From assembly GCF_000971155.1 (NCBI RefSeq), contig NZ_BBLX01000007.1:124001-188000 (forward strand): a DNA stretch of 64,000 bases, given 5' to 3'. The notes under the pieces were generated by a model, which saw only the letters and a program-made list of their open reading frames with translations, was not told where the DNA came from and made no database searches. Each line of letters begins with the position of its first letter. Within the stretch, counting starts at the first letter, position 1. The stretch is from Demequina maris (GTDB lineage Bacteria; Actinomycetota; Actinomycetes; Actinomycetales; Demequinaceae). Made by a program: the position numbers and the translations under genes. Shown one piece after another: positions 39,105 through 46,891 of the stretch.

Positions 39105-39818
39105 GTGATCACCGTCCTCACGGGTGCCGGGCTGTCCACCGGCGCGGGCATCCCCGACTTCCGCGGGCCGGACGGCGTGTGGACGCGGCACCCCGAGCGC
39201 GCCCGCCTGCTCGAGATCGACGTGTTCCTCGGCGACCGCGGCGCCCGCATCGAGGGCTGGCGGGACTGGGCCGCGCACGCGGCATGGTCGGCGCGTCCCT
39301 CGCCCGCGCATCGTGCCCTCGCGCGGCTGGTCGAGGCCGGCCTCAGCCACGACATCCTCACCCAGAACATCGACGGCCTCCAGCAGGCGGCCGGCACGCC
39401 GGACGATGCGGTGGTGGAGATGCACGGGCGCCTCGCGACCACGTCGTGCCTGGGCTGCGAGTGGCGCTGCGAGACCCGCGAGGTGATCGCGATGCTCGAC
39501 GTCGACCCGGACCCGCGCTGCCCGTACTGCGGCGCGGTCCTCAAGCCCGACGTCGTCTACTTCGGGGAGGCGCTCAGCGACAAGGACCTCGACCGCGCGT
39601 CACGTGCCTCCCGCGCGTGCGACACGTTCGTGGCGATCGGCACGACGCTGCAGGTCTACCCGGTCGCGATGTACGCGGGATCGGCGCTGCAGGCCGGCGC
39701 GGAGCTCGTCATCGTCAACGCGTCGCCGACCGCGTACGACCGAGACGCGCACCGCGTGATCCGCGAGCCCATCGAGGAGGCGGTGCCGGCGCTGGTCGAG
39801 GAGTGGCTCGGGGCGTGA
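39105..39818 (+). CDS. NAD-dependent protein deacylase, Sir2 family
   Basis: A 237-residue sirtuin that removes acyl groups from lysines using NAD. Motifs: TGAGLSTGAGIPDFRGPDGVW (NAD site), TQNIDGLQ with Gln87-Asn88-Asp90, the catalytic His107 in EMHGRL, and four zinc cysteines (CLGC and CPYC). The C-terminal NAD-binding strand is FVAIGTTLQVYPVA. GTG start. It lies inside the menaquinone gene region but on no shared transcript that I can see. It ends 10 bases from the convergent menB stop. Confidence 0.94.
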   Translation: MITVLTGAGLSTGAGIPDFRGPDGVWTRHPERARLLEIDVFLGDRGARIEGWRDWAAHAAWSARPSPAHRALARLVEAGLSHDILTQNIDGLQQAAGTPDDAVVEMHGRLATTSCLGCEWRCETREVIAMLDVDPDPRCPYCGAVLKPDVVYFGEALSDKDLDRASRASRACDTFVAIGTTLQVYPVAMYAGSALQAGAELVIVNASPTAYDRDAHRVIREPIEEAVPALVEEWLGA

Positions 39819-39828
39819 GCCCGCCCGC

Positions 39829-40758
39829 TCAGTACGCGTACGGGAAGCGGGTCCAGTCCGGCTCGCGGCGCTCGAGGAACGCGTCGCGCCCCTCCTGCGC
39901 CTCCTCCGTCATGTACGCCATGCGGGTCGCCTCGCCCGCGAACACCTGCTGGCCCGCGAGGCCGTCGTCCGCGAGGTTGAAGGCGAACTTCAGCATGCGG
40001 ATGGCCTGCGGCGACTTGGTCGCGATCAGCGCCGCGTACTCGAGCGCCCGCGACTCCAGCTCCGCGTGGGGCACCGACTCGTTGACGGCCCCCCAGCGCT
40101 CCGCATCGTCCGCCGAGTACTCCCGGGCGAGGAAGAAGATCTCCCGCGCCCGCTTGTCGCCCACCTGCCGGGCGAGCAGCGCGCTGCCGTAGCCGGCGTC
40201 GAACGACCCGACGTTGGCGTCGGTCTGCTTGAAGCGCGCGTGCTCGCGGCTCGCGATCGACAGGTCGGAGACCACGTGCAGCGAGTGCCCGCCGCCCGCC
40301 GCCCAGCCGTTGACGGCCGCGATGGTGACCTTCGGTGAGGTGCGCATGAGGCGCTGCACCTCGAGGATGTGGAGGCGGCCGCCGTACGCGGGCGCGTCCT
40401 GCGCCGAGCCCTCGTAGAGGTAGCCGTCCTTGCCGCGGATGCGCTGGTCGCCGCCCGAGCAGAACGCGTGCACACCGTCCGCGGCGGGGCCGTTGCCCGT
40501 GAGGATGATCGCCGCGACGTCGACCGTCTGGCGGGCGTGGTCGACCGCCCGGTAGAGCTCGTCGACGGTCTGGGGCCGGAACGCGTTGCGCACCTCGGGC
40601 CGGTTGAAGCCGATGCGCACGGCGGGCAGGTCGCGCTCGCCGTCCGGACCCCGGCGCACCCACCGGTGGTAGGTGATGTCCGCGTCCGGGAAGCCGTCGA
40701 CGGCTCGCCACTGGGTCGGGTCCATGAGGTCGGAGACCTGCGCCGGGATGTCGCTCAT
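39829..40758 (-). CDS. menB: 1,4-dihydroxy-2-naphthoyl-CoA synthase MenB
   Basis: A 309-residue crotonase-fold enzyme that cyclises o-succinylbenzoyl-CoA. Motifs: CSGGDQRIRG, the oxyanion-hole stretch VNGWAAGGGHSLHVVSDLSIAS, and DAGYGSALLARQVGDKRARE with the MenB-specific insert. C-terminus ERREPDWTRFPYAY is the usual MenB ending. I chose the ATG beginning MSDIPAQ, which lies eight bases after a TACGCT box; longer in-frame starts lack support. Confidence 0.96.
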   Translation of the reverse strand: MSDIPAQVSDLMDPTQWRAVDGFPDADITYHRWVRRGPDGERDLPAVRIGFNRPEVRNAFRPQTVDELYRAVDHARQTVDVAAIILTGNGPAADGVHAFCSGGDQRIRGKDGYLYEGSAQDAPAYGGRLHILEVQRLMRTSPKVTIAAVNGWAAGGGHSLHVVSDLSIASREHARFKQTDANVGSFDAGYGSALLARQVGDKRAREIFFLAREYSADDAERWGAVNESVPHAELESRALEYAALIATKSPQAIRMLKFAFNLADDGLAGQQVFAGEATRMAYMTEEAQEGRDAFLERREPDWTRFPYAY

Positions 40759-40803
40759 GAACTCCGAGCGTAGTGCGGGGTGCGGCCGCCCTAGGCTGAG
40801 CCC
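40759..40803. promoter_or_regulatory. Divergent leaderless-type promoters (menB and menC)
   Basis: Minus strand: TACGCT (40772-40767), eight bases before the menB ATG. Plus strand: TAGGCT (40792-40797), six bases before the menC ATG. The gap is 45 bases, so menB and menCD are probably expressed together from one compact divergent region. Confidence 0.6.
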
Positions 40804-41691
40804 ATGGAGTTCCGGCCCTTCCGCGTCGCGCTGTCGACGCGCTTCCGCGGCGTCACGGAGCGCCACGGCGTCCTCATCCGCGGCACCGGCCCCGACGGGC
40901 GGGACGCGTGGGGCGAGTACTCCCCGTTCGACGACTACACGCCCGAGCGCGCCTCCCGCTGGTGGGACGCCGCGATGGAGGCCGCCCGCGGCGACTGGCC
41001 GGCCCCGGTGCGCGACCTCGTCCCGGTCAACAGCATCGTCCCCGAGCTGCCCGCGGGCCGCGCCGCCCAGCTCGCCAAGGCGGGCGGCTGCACCACCGCC
41101 AAGGTGAAGGTCGCCGGCACCGTCTCCCTGAGGGACGATGCGCGCCGCGTCGAGGCCGTGGCGGTCGCCCTCGGACCCGAGGGCCGGGTGCGCGTCGACG
41201 CCAACGGCGCCTGGGACGTCGACACCGCGGTCAAGGCGCTCGCGGAGCTCGACGCGGCCGCCCGCGCCGGCGGGGGACCGGGGCTCGAGTACGTCGAGCA
41301 GCCGTGCCGCACCGTCGCCGAGCTCAAGGAGGTGCGCCGCCGCACCGACGTCCTCATCGCGGCCGACGAGTCCGTCCGGCTGCCCGGCGACGCCGACGAG
41401 GTGATGCGCGCCGGCGCCGCCGACATCCTGGTCCTCAAGGTCGCGCCCATGGGCGGCGTGGCCGCGTGCCTGCGGGTGGTGGAGCGGTACGACGTGCCCA
41501 TCGTCGTGTCGAGCGCGATGGAGTCCTCGGTGGGGCTCGCGGCGGGCGTGGCGCTCGCGCGGGCCGTGCCGGAGCTGCCGTACGCGTGCGGGCTCGGCAC
41601 GGGCGAGCTGCTCGCGACCGACACCGTGCGCGAGACCATCGTGCCGCGCGACGGCGCCATCGGCCCGGTGACCCTGGACGTGACCGCGTGA
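40804..41691 (+). CDS. menC: o-Succinylbenzoate synthase MenC
   Basis: A 295-residue enolase-superfamily dehydratase. Barrel motifs: TAKVKVAG with the catalytic lysine pair, RVDANGAWD and VEQP for metal binding, IAADESVR, and LVLKVAPMGG with the second catalytic lysine. It makes o-succinylbenzoate from SHCHC. ATG start without Shine-Dalgarno. The stop overlaps the menD start (GTGA), so translation is coupled. Confidence 0.94.
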   Translation: MEFRPFRVALSTRFRGVTERHGVLIRGTGPDGRDAWGEYSPFDDYTPERASRWWDAAMEAARGDWPAPVRDLVPVNSIVPELPAGRAAQLAKAGGCTTAKVKVAGTVSLRDDARRVEAVAVALGPEGRVRVDANGAWDVDTAVKALAELDAAARAGGGPGLEYVEQPCRTVAELKEVRRRTDVLIAADESVRLPGDADEVMRAGAADILVLKVAPMGGVAACLRVVERYDVPIVVSSAMESSVGLAAGVALARAVPELPYACGLGTGELLATDTVRETIVPRDGAIGPVTLDVTA

Positions 41692-43340
41692 GCGAGCACC
41701 CGTCCGGGGCCTTCGCCCGCGCGCTCGTCGCGGCCCTCGCCGAGCGCGGCGTCGAGGACTACGTGCTCAGCCCGGGCTCGCGCTCGGGCCCGCTCGCGCA
41801 CGCGCTCGCGGAGGCCGGCTCGGGCAACCCGCCGCTCGGCGCGCCGCGCGTCCGCCTGCACGTGCGCATCGACGAGCGGTCCGCCGCGTTCCTCGCGCTC
41901 GGCCTCGCGCGCGGACGCGCCGCCGCCGGCGACCCGCGGCCCGTCGCGATCGTCACGACCTCCGGCACCGCCGTCGGCAACCTCATGCCGGCGGTCATGG
42001 AGGCGCACCACTCCGGCGTGCCGCTGCTGCTGCTCACCGCGGACCGGCCCACCGAGATGCGCGGTGTGGGCGCGAACCAGACCACGGACCAGGTGGGCCT
42101 GTTCGGCGCGTTCGTGCGCTGGGGCGCCGACGTGCCCGCCGCGGCGCTCGGCGACCGGCCCGACCGGGCGACCGCGCTCGCGGACCGCGCCGTGCGGGCC
42201 GCGCTCGGCGACCGTGCCCGCGAGGACATGGCCGCCGCTGCCGGACCGGTGCACGTCAACGTCGCGTTCCGCGATCCTCTCGGGGCCGACGGCGGGCTGT
42301 GGAGCGACCCGCCCCGCCTGCCCACGCCGACCGGCGGGATCCCGATCGTGACGCCCGACGAGGAGCCCGCGCCGCTGCCCCCGGTGGCCCGCGGAGTCGT
42401 GATCGCGGGCGACGGCGCCGGCGACGTCGCGCGCCAGGTGGCCGAGGCCCACGGCTGGCCCCTGCTCGCCGAGCCGACCTCGCTCGCGCGCTCCGGCGCG
42501 CACTGCGTCCCCGACTACGTCCGGCTCCTCGAGTCCGCGCACGGCAGGGACCTCGCCGACCGCGTCCACCAGGTCGTGGTGATCGGCCGGCCCACGCTGA
42601 CCCGGCCCGTGCAGGCGCTCATCGCGCGCGCCCCGGCGCTGCTGGTCGCGCGCTTCGGCGCCCGCTGGCGCGAGGCCCCGCCCCACGCGCAGGCCGTCCT
42701 GCGCGACGTCCCCGCCTCGTGGCTGTGGTCCGCCGCGCCGGACGATGCGGACCCCGCCTGGCTCGCCGAGTGGCGGTCCGCCGGCGGCAGGGTCCAGGCG
42801 CCCGAGGGCTGGGGCCCGCGCGTGGTGGCCGCCGAGTTCGCGCAGTCGCTGCGCGACGGGGTGTGGGGCGTGGTCGGGTCCTCGGGGCCCGTGCGCGCGC
42901 TGGACCGGCTCATGCCCGCCGCGCCCGCGGGCGCGGCGCCGATGCTGCTCGCCAACCGCGGCCTCGCGGGCATCGACGGCACCATCTCGACCGCCGCGGG
43001 CATCGCGCTCGCCTCCGGCCGGCCGGTGCACGCGCTCATGGGCGACGTCACCTTCCTGCACGAGGCCGGCGGGCTGCTCGTCGGGCCGCGCGAGGAGCGG
43101 CCGCGGCTGCGCATCGTCGTGGTGAACGACGGCGGCGGCACGATCTTCGGCGGCCTCGAGCACGGAGGCGCGCCCGCGGAGAACCTCGAGCGGGTGTTCA
43201 CCACCCCCCACGGCGCGGACCTCGGGTCGCTGTGCGCGGGCTACCGGGTCCCGCATCGTGCGGTGCGCACGCGCGAGCAGCTCGCGGCGGCGCTCGCCGC
43301 GCCCGTCACGGGCCTCGAGGTGGTCGAGGCGCTCGTCTAG
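41688..43340 (+). CDS. menD: SEPHCHC synthase MenD
   Basis: A 550-residue thiamine-diphosphate enzyme condensing isochorismate with 2-oxoglutarate. N-terminal domain with YVLSPGSRSGPLAHAL and the TPP glutamate region RIDERSAAFLALGLAR; substrate loop LTADRPTEMRGVGANQTTDQ; C-terminal TPP/Mg domain with NRGLAGIDGTISTAAGIA, GDVTFLHEAGGLL and VVNDGGGTIFGGLE. GTG start overlapping menC. It depends on TPP, which the left-end thiamine importer would help supply. Confidence 0.96.
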   Translation: MSEHPSGAFARALVAALAERGVEDYVLSPGSRSGPLAHALAEAGSGNPPLGAPRVRLHVRIDERSAAFLALGLARGRAAAGDPRPVAIVTTSGTAVGNLMPAVMEAHHSGVPLLLLTADRPTEMRGVGANQTTDQVGLFGAFVRWGADVPAAALGDRPDRATALADRAVRAALGDRAREDMAAAAGPVHVNVAFRDPLGADGGLWSDPPRLPTPTGGIPIVTPDEEPAPLPPVARGVVIAGDGAGDVARQVAEAHGWPLLAEPTSLARSGAHCVPDYVRLLESAHGRDLADRVHQVVVIGRPTLTRPVQALIARAPALLVARFGARWREAPPHAQAVLRDVPASWLWSAAPDDADPAWLAEWRSAGGRVQAPEGWGPRVVAAEFAQSLRDGVWGVVGSSGPVRALDRLMPAAPAGAAPMLLANRGLAGIDGTISTAAGIALASGRPVHALMGDVTFLHEAGGLLVGPREERPRLRIVVVNDGGGTIFGGLEHGGAPAENLERVFTTPHGADLGSLCAGYRVPHRAVRTREQLAAALAAPVTGLEVVEALV

Positions 43341-43364
43341 CCGCCTGCGCCCCTCCGTTCTCGC

Positions 43365-43460
43365 GGCCTGGATCGCGGGTGGATCCGCGATCGACCCGCA
43401 TCCCGGGTCATCCGAGCCCCGATCGCGGGCGATGCGGACGATCGCCCGCGTCCCGGGTCG
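43365..43460. repeat. Two-unit hairpin repeat between convergent genes (unit period 50), inverse copy of 26126-26212
   Basis: GATCGCGGG starts one unit at 43371 and the next at 43421. Each unit is a hairpin (GCGGGTGGATC with GATCGACCCGC; GCGGGCGAT with ATCGCCCGC) followed by TCCCGGGTC. Read on the minus strand, the first unit runs GACCCGGGACGCGGGCGATC, against GACCCGGTACGCGGGCGATC at 26118-26137, and the second ends CCAGGCC as at 26 kb. Confidence 0.7.
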
Positions 43461-43492
43461 GTCCCGCTGCGAGGGTGCGAAGGACCGGCGGG

Positions 43493-45430
43493 CTAGCCGT
43501 CGCGGCGGGCGCGCAGCACCGCGTCGCGACGCACCATGACCTCGCCGTCGTGCCCCACGCCGTCGCGCTCGCGCATCTCCGCGACCTCGACGGTCCAGCC
43601 GTCGCCGAGCCCCGCGGCGGCGTCCTCCGCCGGGAACGCGAGCCGGCTGAGCTTGGGGTGCTCGAGCACGTGCGGGTCGCGCGGATCGTGACCGACCACC
43701 AGCAGCGTGCCGCCCGGCGCGATCAGCGTCGCGAGCCGCTCGACCAGCACCGCGATGCCCGCCTCGGGGTGCGCGTAGTGCGTGGTGACCAGGTCGAAAG
43801 ATGCGGCCGGCAGGTCCGCGTGCAGCGCGTCGTCGACGCGCCAGTCGAGCCGCGCGGCGACGTCCTCGCCCGCGCGCGACGCCCGCTCCACGCCGCGCGA
43901 GACCGCCGTCGCGGAGACGTCGATCGCGGTGACGGTCCAGCCGAGGGTCGCGAGGTGCACGGCGTCCGCGCCCTCGCCGCAGCCCACCTCGAGCGCGCGG
44001 CCCGGGGTCAGGCGTGCCGCCTCCTCGACGAGCTGCTGGTTGGGGTTGGCGCTCCACACCGCGTCGTGGGAGGCGTAGCGCTCCTCCCAGGCGGTGGCGT
44101 CCCAGCCGTCGACCGCGGCCGGCGACGGGGCGTCCGGGTGCACGTGCGCGATCGCGCCGGTCACCACGGGCGCCTGCGCGCCCAGCGCGCGCCGCATCGG
44201 CTCGAGCTTCGCCTCGGACTCCGCCCACTCGGACGCGTGCTCGCTCGCCGCGACGATGCCGCAGCCCGCGAACAGGCGCAGGCGACGCGGGTCCTCGGCC
44301 GAGATCTCCGCCGAGCGCAGGCCGATGCACCACTCGCCGTCGCCGCCCGCGTCGATCCAGCCCACGGGCCCGGCGTAGCGGCCGCGGTCGAGGCCCTCGA
44401 GCTCGTCGATCACGCGCGCGGCGCCCAGCGTGGGCGTGCCGCACACCGCGGCGCTCGGGTGCAGCTCGCTCACGAGCTCGAGCGCGGCGACGTTGTGCGA
44501 CAGCACGCCGGTGACGTCGGTGGCGAGGTGCATGACGTTGGGCAGGTGGAGCACGAAGGGCTCGTCGGGCACGTTGACCGACCCGCAGTGGTCGGCGAGG
44601 GCCTGCGAGACCGAGCGGACCGCGTACTCGTGCTCCTCGCGGTCCTTGGACGAGCGTGCGAGCGCGCCGGCGCGGGCGAGGTCGCGCATGTCGTCGCCGG
44701 TCATGCGGATGGTGCCCGCGAGCACGCGCGACGTCACGAGGCCGTGGTCGACGCGCGCGAGCAGCTCGGGGGTCGCGCCCACCAGGCCGTCGACGTGGAA
44801 GGCCCAGCACGTGGGGTACTCGGCGGCGAGGCGGCGCAGCAGCACCCGCACGTCGACGGGCCGCTCGGCGGTCGCCTCGACGGCGCGGGCCAGCACCACC
44901 TTCTCGAGCTCGCCGGCGCGGATCCTCGCGACCGCGGCGTCGACGGCGGTCGCCCAGGCGGCCTCGTCGCCGGCCGCGACCGTGACCTCGCCCGGGTCGG
45001 CCGGCGCCGTCGCCGCGGCGAGGGCCTGCGCGAGGGTGAGGGGCGCATCGTCCTCGCGGGAGATGGTGGTGAACCACGCGCGCCCGTCGCGGCGCCCGAG
45101 CACGTACCGGGGGACCACGAGCGAGCCGCCCGCGCCCGACGCGTCGGCGAACGCGAACGAGCCGAAGGCGACCAGGCCGGTGCCGCGCTCGCGGACGTCG
45201 TCGCGCACCTCGGCGTGGCGGCACAGCAGCCGCCACCAGTGCTGGGCGCTCGCGATGCGCTCCTCGCCGGCGCCGTCGAAGCGCGCGGCCTCGCCCCACG
45301 CGACCATGCCCTCGCCGCGCCGGACCCACGAGATCCCGGGCTCCGGCATCGCCGCGATCAGGTCGCCCGGGTCCTCGATGTCGATGGTGCGGACGAGGAG
45401 GGGTCCCGGAGAGGCGCTATGGACGGTCAC
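43493..45430 (-). CDS. Isochorismate synthase MenF fused to a SAM-dependent methyltransferase
   Basis: A 645-residue protein in one uninterrupted frame. Residues about 1-430 are an isochorismate synthase: ELEKVVLARAVE, AGTIRMTG, KDREEHEYAV, SELHPSAAVCGTPT and FAGCGIVAASEHASEWAE, the chorismate-binding signatures. It makes isochorismate for MenD. Residues about 450-645 are a class I methyltransferase: ALEVGCGEGADAVHLA binds SAM, ending GEVMVRRDAVLRARRDG. The methyltransferase looks like the TehB/general type rather than UbiE/MenG, so it need not be the menaquinone C-methylase. The GTG start overlaps the upstream oxidase stop (GTGA). No internal stop or obvious restart separates the halves; the junction is around residues 432-445. 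Confidence 0.88.
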   Translation of the reverse strand: MTVHSASPGPLLVRTIDIEDPGDLIAAMPEPGISWVRRGEGMVAWGEAARFDGAGEERIASAQHWWRLLCRHAEVRDDVRERGTGLVAFGSFAFADASGAGGSLVVPRYVLGRRDGRAWFTTISREDDAPLTLAQALAAATAPADPGEVTVAAGDEAAWATAVDAAVARIRAGELEKVVLARAVEATAERPVDVRVLLRRLAAEYPTCWAFHVDGLVGATPELLARVDHGLVTSRVLAGTIRMTGDDMRDLARAGALARSSKDREEHEYAVRSVSQALADHCGSVNVPDEPFVLHLPNVMHLATDVTGVLSHNVAALELVSELHPSAAVCGTPTLGAARVIDELEGLDRGRYAGPVGWIDAGGDGEWCIGLRSAEISAEDPRRLRLFAGCGIVAASEHASEWAESEAKLEPMRRALGAQAPVVTGAIAHVHPDAPSPAAVDGWDATAWEERYASHDAVWSANPNQQLVEEAARLTPGRALEVGCGEGADAVHLATLGWTVTAIDVSATAVSRGVERASRAGEDVAARLDWRVDDALHADLPAASFDLVTTHYAHPEAGIAVLVERLATLIAPGGTLLVVGHDPRDPHVLEHPKLSRLAFPAEDAAAGLGDGWTVEVAEMRERDGVGHDGEVMVRRDAVLRARRDG

Positions 45431-46728
45431 TCCTCCACAGTAGGGCCGTTCCACCACCGCGCCGCACGCACGCCGACCCCCGCCAGGTAGTCGTTGACGA
45501 AGCGGCCGCCGGGGTCGAGCTCCTCGAACACGGCGCGCGCGTCCGCGACGCGGGGATGGGCCCGCGCGATCGCCGCGGCGTCGAACGCGTGCCACTTGCC
45601 CCAGTGCGGACGGGCCTCGAACGGCGCGAGCGCCTCCTCGATCCGCGGCAGCAGCGCGCTCACCTCGACCGGGTGCGGCGCCCACGTGAAGTGGATCGCG
45701 AGGGTGTCGCGGCCGTACGCGCCGGACAGCCACAGGTGGTCCGCGGCGACCGCGCGCAGCTCGGACACGAGCAGGTGCGGGCGGATGACCAGCCCCAGCG
45801 CGCGCACCGCCGCGAGCGCCTCGCCCGCGGCCTCCATCGGCACGAAGTACTCGGTCTGGATCTCGGCGCCGTTCGACGGGGTGTGCGTGAGGCGGAAGTG
45901 CGGCAGGCGGTCGATCCACGGTCCGGGCTGCCCGCCCTGCGGGGTGAGCGCGTCGGGGTCGCCGTCGACCAGCCGCGCGTCGGACTCGGGGCTGCGCGTC
46001 GCGCCGTGCCACTCGTCCGGCGGGGTCTTGTCCAGGCCCACGCCGCTCTTGCGCCAGATCTGCTGCACCGTCGGCTCGTCCCACGTCGTGAAGATCGACA
46101 CCGAGTACGCGTCCGCGAGGATCGCGGGCGTGTCCGACAGCAGCGTCGCCCACGGCATCCCGGTGTAGACGTCCTGGCGGACGTCGTACGTGGGCTGCAC
46201 GCCCAGCGTCACGGACGTGATGATCCCGAACGCGCCGAGGCCCACCGCGAGCGCGGGGAACTCCGGGTCGCCCTGGCGGCACGTGCGCAGGTCACCCTCC
46301 GCGTCGATGTAGTCGAGCTTGCGCAGCGCGGTGGCCTGGCAGCCGTTGCGCGCGCCCGAGCCGTGCGTGCCGGTCGCGATCGCGCCGACGACCGAGATGT
46401 GGGGGAGCGAGCCGGTGTTGTGCAGCGCCCAGCCGCGGTGCTGCAGCCACGCGCCGAGCTCGCCGTAGCGGATGCCGGCGGGCGCGGTCACGGTGGGCCA
46501 CGCGGGGTCCGACAGGTCGATGTGCGGCTCGCCCTCGAGGCGGGTCGCGTCGATGAGCGTGCCGTCGGTGTCGGCGATCGCGTTGAAGCTGTGGCGGGTG
46601 CCCAGCGCCTTGATCCGGCCCGGCGCCTCGCGCACCGCGCGCGCCACCTCGTCGACGGTGCGGGCCTCGACCAGCCGCTCCGCGACGAACCGATGGGTCC
46701 CCGCCCAGGTGACGCCCACGTCGCTCAT
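45427..46728 (-). CDS. FAD-linked oxidase, alditol oxidase / D-arabinono-lactone oxidase type
   Basis: A 433-residue flavoenzyme of the vanillyl-alcohol-oxidase superfamily. FAD domain with IKALGTRHSFNAIADTDGTLI and VGAIATGTHGSG, whose His is the usual covalent FAD attachment site in alditol oxidases; the C-terminal ALO domain includes HFTWAPH and HWGKWHAFDAAAI. Likely oxidises a sugar alcohol or sugar lactone. It overlaps the menF fusion, so it is cotranscribed with a menaquinone gene although no direct role is known; electrons going to oxygen would produce H2O2. ATG six bases after a TACGTT box. Confidence 0.88.
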   Translation of the reverse strand: MSDVGVTWAGTHRFVAERLVEARTVDEVARAVREAPGRIKALGTRHSFNAIADTDGTLIDATRLEGEPHIDLSDPAWPTVTAPAGIRYGELGAWLQHRGWALHNTGSLPHISVVGAIATGTHGSGARNGCQATALRKLDYIDAEGDLRTCRQGDPEFPALAVGLGAFGIITSVTLGVQPTYDVRQDVYTGMPWATLLSDTPAILADAYSVSIFTTWDEPTVQQIWRKSGVGLDKTPPDEWHGATRSPESDARLVDGDPDALTPQGGQPGPWIDRLPHFRLTHTPSNGAEIQTEYFVPMEAAGEALAAVRALGLVIRPHLLVSELRAVAADHLWLSGAYGRDTLAIHFTWAPHPVEVSALLPRIEEALAPFEARPHWGKWHAFDAAAIARAHPRVADARAVFEELDPGGRFVNDYLAGVGVRAARWWNGPTVEE

Positions 46729-46740
46729 GATTCCAACGTA
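46729..46740 (-). promoter_or_regulatory. Leaderless-type promoter of the oxidase-menF operon
   Basis: TACGTT (46740-46735, minus strand) is six bases before the ATG; no Shine-Dalgarno is visible. Confidence 0.6.
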
Positions 46741-46750
46741 GCAACGGGGT

Positions 46751-46777
46751 CCCCGCGCGCGTGGTGCGCGCGCGGGG
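46751..46777. repeat. Perfect 11-base hairpin in a divergent promoter region
   Basis: CCCCGCGCGCG and CGCGCGCGGGG flank a five-base loop TGGTG. It lies between two divergent genes, where no transcript needs terminating, about ten bases upstream of the minus-strand -10. Confidence 0.7.
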
Positions 46778-46838
46778 CGGCGTGGCGCGCCGCATCGCCC
46801 CCCCCGGGCGGCCGGACGCTGCGCGGGCCCGGCGGGCG

Positions 46839-46860
46839 GTCCCGCACGGGTCCCGCACGG
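46839..46860. repeat. Tandem duplicate of an 11-mer upstream of the reductase promoter
   Basis: GTCCCGCACGG occurs twice head to tail, ending 19 bases before the TACGCT -10 box of the next gene. Direct repeats at this position often bind activators; here that is only a suggestion. Confidence 0.5.
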
Positions 46861-46879
46861 AGCACCTTGCGCGCCCCTC

Positions 46880-46891
46880 TACGCTTGTCGG
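46880..46891 (+). promoter_or_regulatory. Leaderless-type promoter of the prenyl reductase gene
   Basis: TACGCT (46880-46885) is six bases before the GTG at 46892; no Shine-Dalgarno is present. Confidence 0.6.

Noticed and set aside
26126..43460. Possible CRISPR arrays, because short repeats with about 50-base period appear between genes
   Set aside because: Each locus has only two units, the units are hairpins rather than repeats with unique spacers, and there are no cas genes.
46751..46777. The perfect GC hairpin as a terminator
   Set aside because: Both flanking genes point away from it, so no known transcript ends here.
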